Source: CAYHOI01 sp964358175
GTDB taxonomy: Bacteria; Margulisbacteria; Riflemargulisbacteria; GWF2-35-9
Assembly: GCA_964358175.1 (NCBI GenBank)
Contig: CAYHOI010000112.1
Coordinates: 1 to 5,582, forward strand
DNA length: 5,582 nucleotides
Direction: 5' to 3'
Positions within the stretch are counted from its first letter, which is position 1. Each line of letters starts with the position of its first letter. The notes beneath the pieces were generated by a model, which worked only from the letters and a program-made list of their open reading frames with translations, ran no database searches and had not been told where the DNA came from. The position numbers were made by a program, and so were the translations under genes. Of this stretch, positions 5,508 to 5,582 are shown one piece after another.

Positions 5508-5582
5508 TTCTGCATTATCAGAATGGCGTTGCGGATTGCAGTGAGGACATCCGGCAAGTGGAGGATGACCTCGCTATTGAGC

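Larger units (their letters stand above)
5036..5582. other. 547-bp region without a convincing gene
   Basis: No reading frame here has gene-like length together with a start and ribosome binding site. From about 5040 to 5345 the plus strand is strongly pyrimidine-rich, so an RNA made toward the small gene would be purine-rich and poorly structured. This part carries the 105-bp direct repeats. From 5400 to about 5510 there are short hairpins and C-rich low-complexity DNA typical of extragenic repeats. The last 75 bases (5508-5582) lose this bias. A minus-strand frame open from the right edge to a stop at 5441-5443 could be the tail of a gene lying outside, but most of its length reads through the hairpin repeats. 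Confidence 0.6.

Noticed and set aside
5441..5581. Minus-strand open frame entering from the right edge, a possible gene tail
   Set aside because: Only about 22 codons lie outside the hairpin and C-rich repeat DNA, no family is recognisable, and the frame is too short to call.
5036..5582. CRISPR array or diversity-generating retroelement
   Set aside because: The repeats are only two degenerate copies with an unequal relic, not regular repeat-spacer units. No reverse transcriptase or cas gene is present.

Overview
The window comes from a bacterial chromosome or large accessory element of moderate GC content. Clear Shine-Dalgarno sites precede at least two genes. I cannot place it to a phylum. 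The hairpin-rich extragenic DNA at the right end and the DUF4143-type ATPase at the left end are common in uncultured or host-associated bacteria, but neither is diagnostic. Everything I can support as coding lies on the minus strand, so transcription runs right to left.

Layout in the direction of transcription. (1) Positions 5582-5036 hold no convincing gene. There is a cluster of short extragenic hairpins (5415-5507), a weak candidate promoter (5361-5389) and a purine-rich leader (minus-strand sense) carrying two copies of a degenerate 105-bp direct repeat. (2) 5019-4435 encodes a 194-residue Gly/Ala/Val-rich protein of unknown function, with a strong ribosome binding site and a Gly-Gly-Gly motif near its N-terminus. 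(3) A 121-bp gap carries two strong hairpins, one of them a perfect 15-bp stem immediately before the next gene. (4) 4313-2649 encodes a 554-residue, mostly helical protein with an HELAH (HExxH) motif followed by an ESLA segment, which looks like a zinc-metallopeptidase or related metal site. (5) 2668-1091 overlaps that gene by up to 20 bp and encodes a 525-residue unrecognised protein. It has an HNHP motif and a later GVIGTPQGL segment that recall JAMM/MPN metal-dependent peptidase folds. (6) After 23 bp, 1067 to the left edge encodes an AAA+ ATPase with a C-terminal DUF4143 region. It is intact as far as it can be read and truncated only by the window.

The two large middle genes are almost certainly co-transcribed and translationally coupled. 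The small gene upstream is probably in the same transcription unit, with the hairpins setting relative expression. The working hypothesis is a cassette made of a small, abundantly translated and possibly exported or processed protein plus two candidate metalloproteins that could act on it or with it. The ATPase could be part of the cassette or an independent accessory gene next to it. Apart from the ATPase family, these functional assignments are inferences from short motifs.
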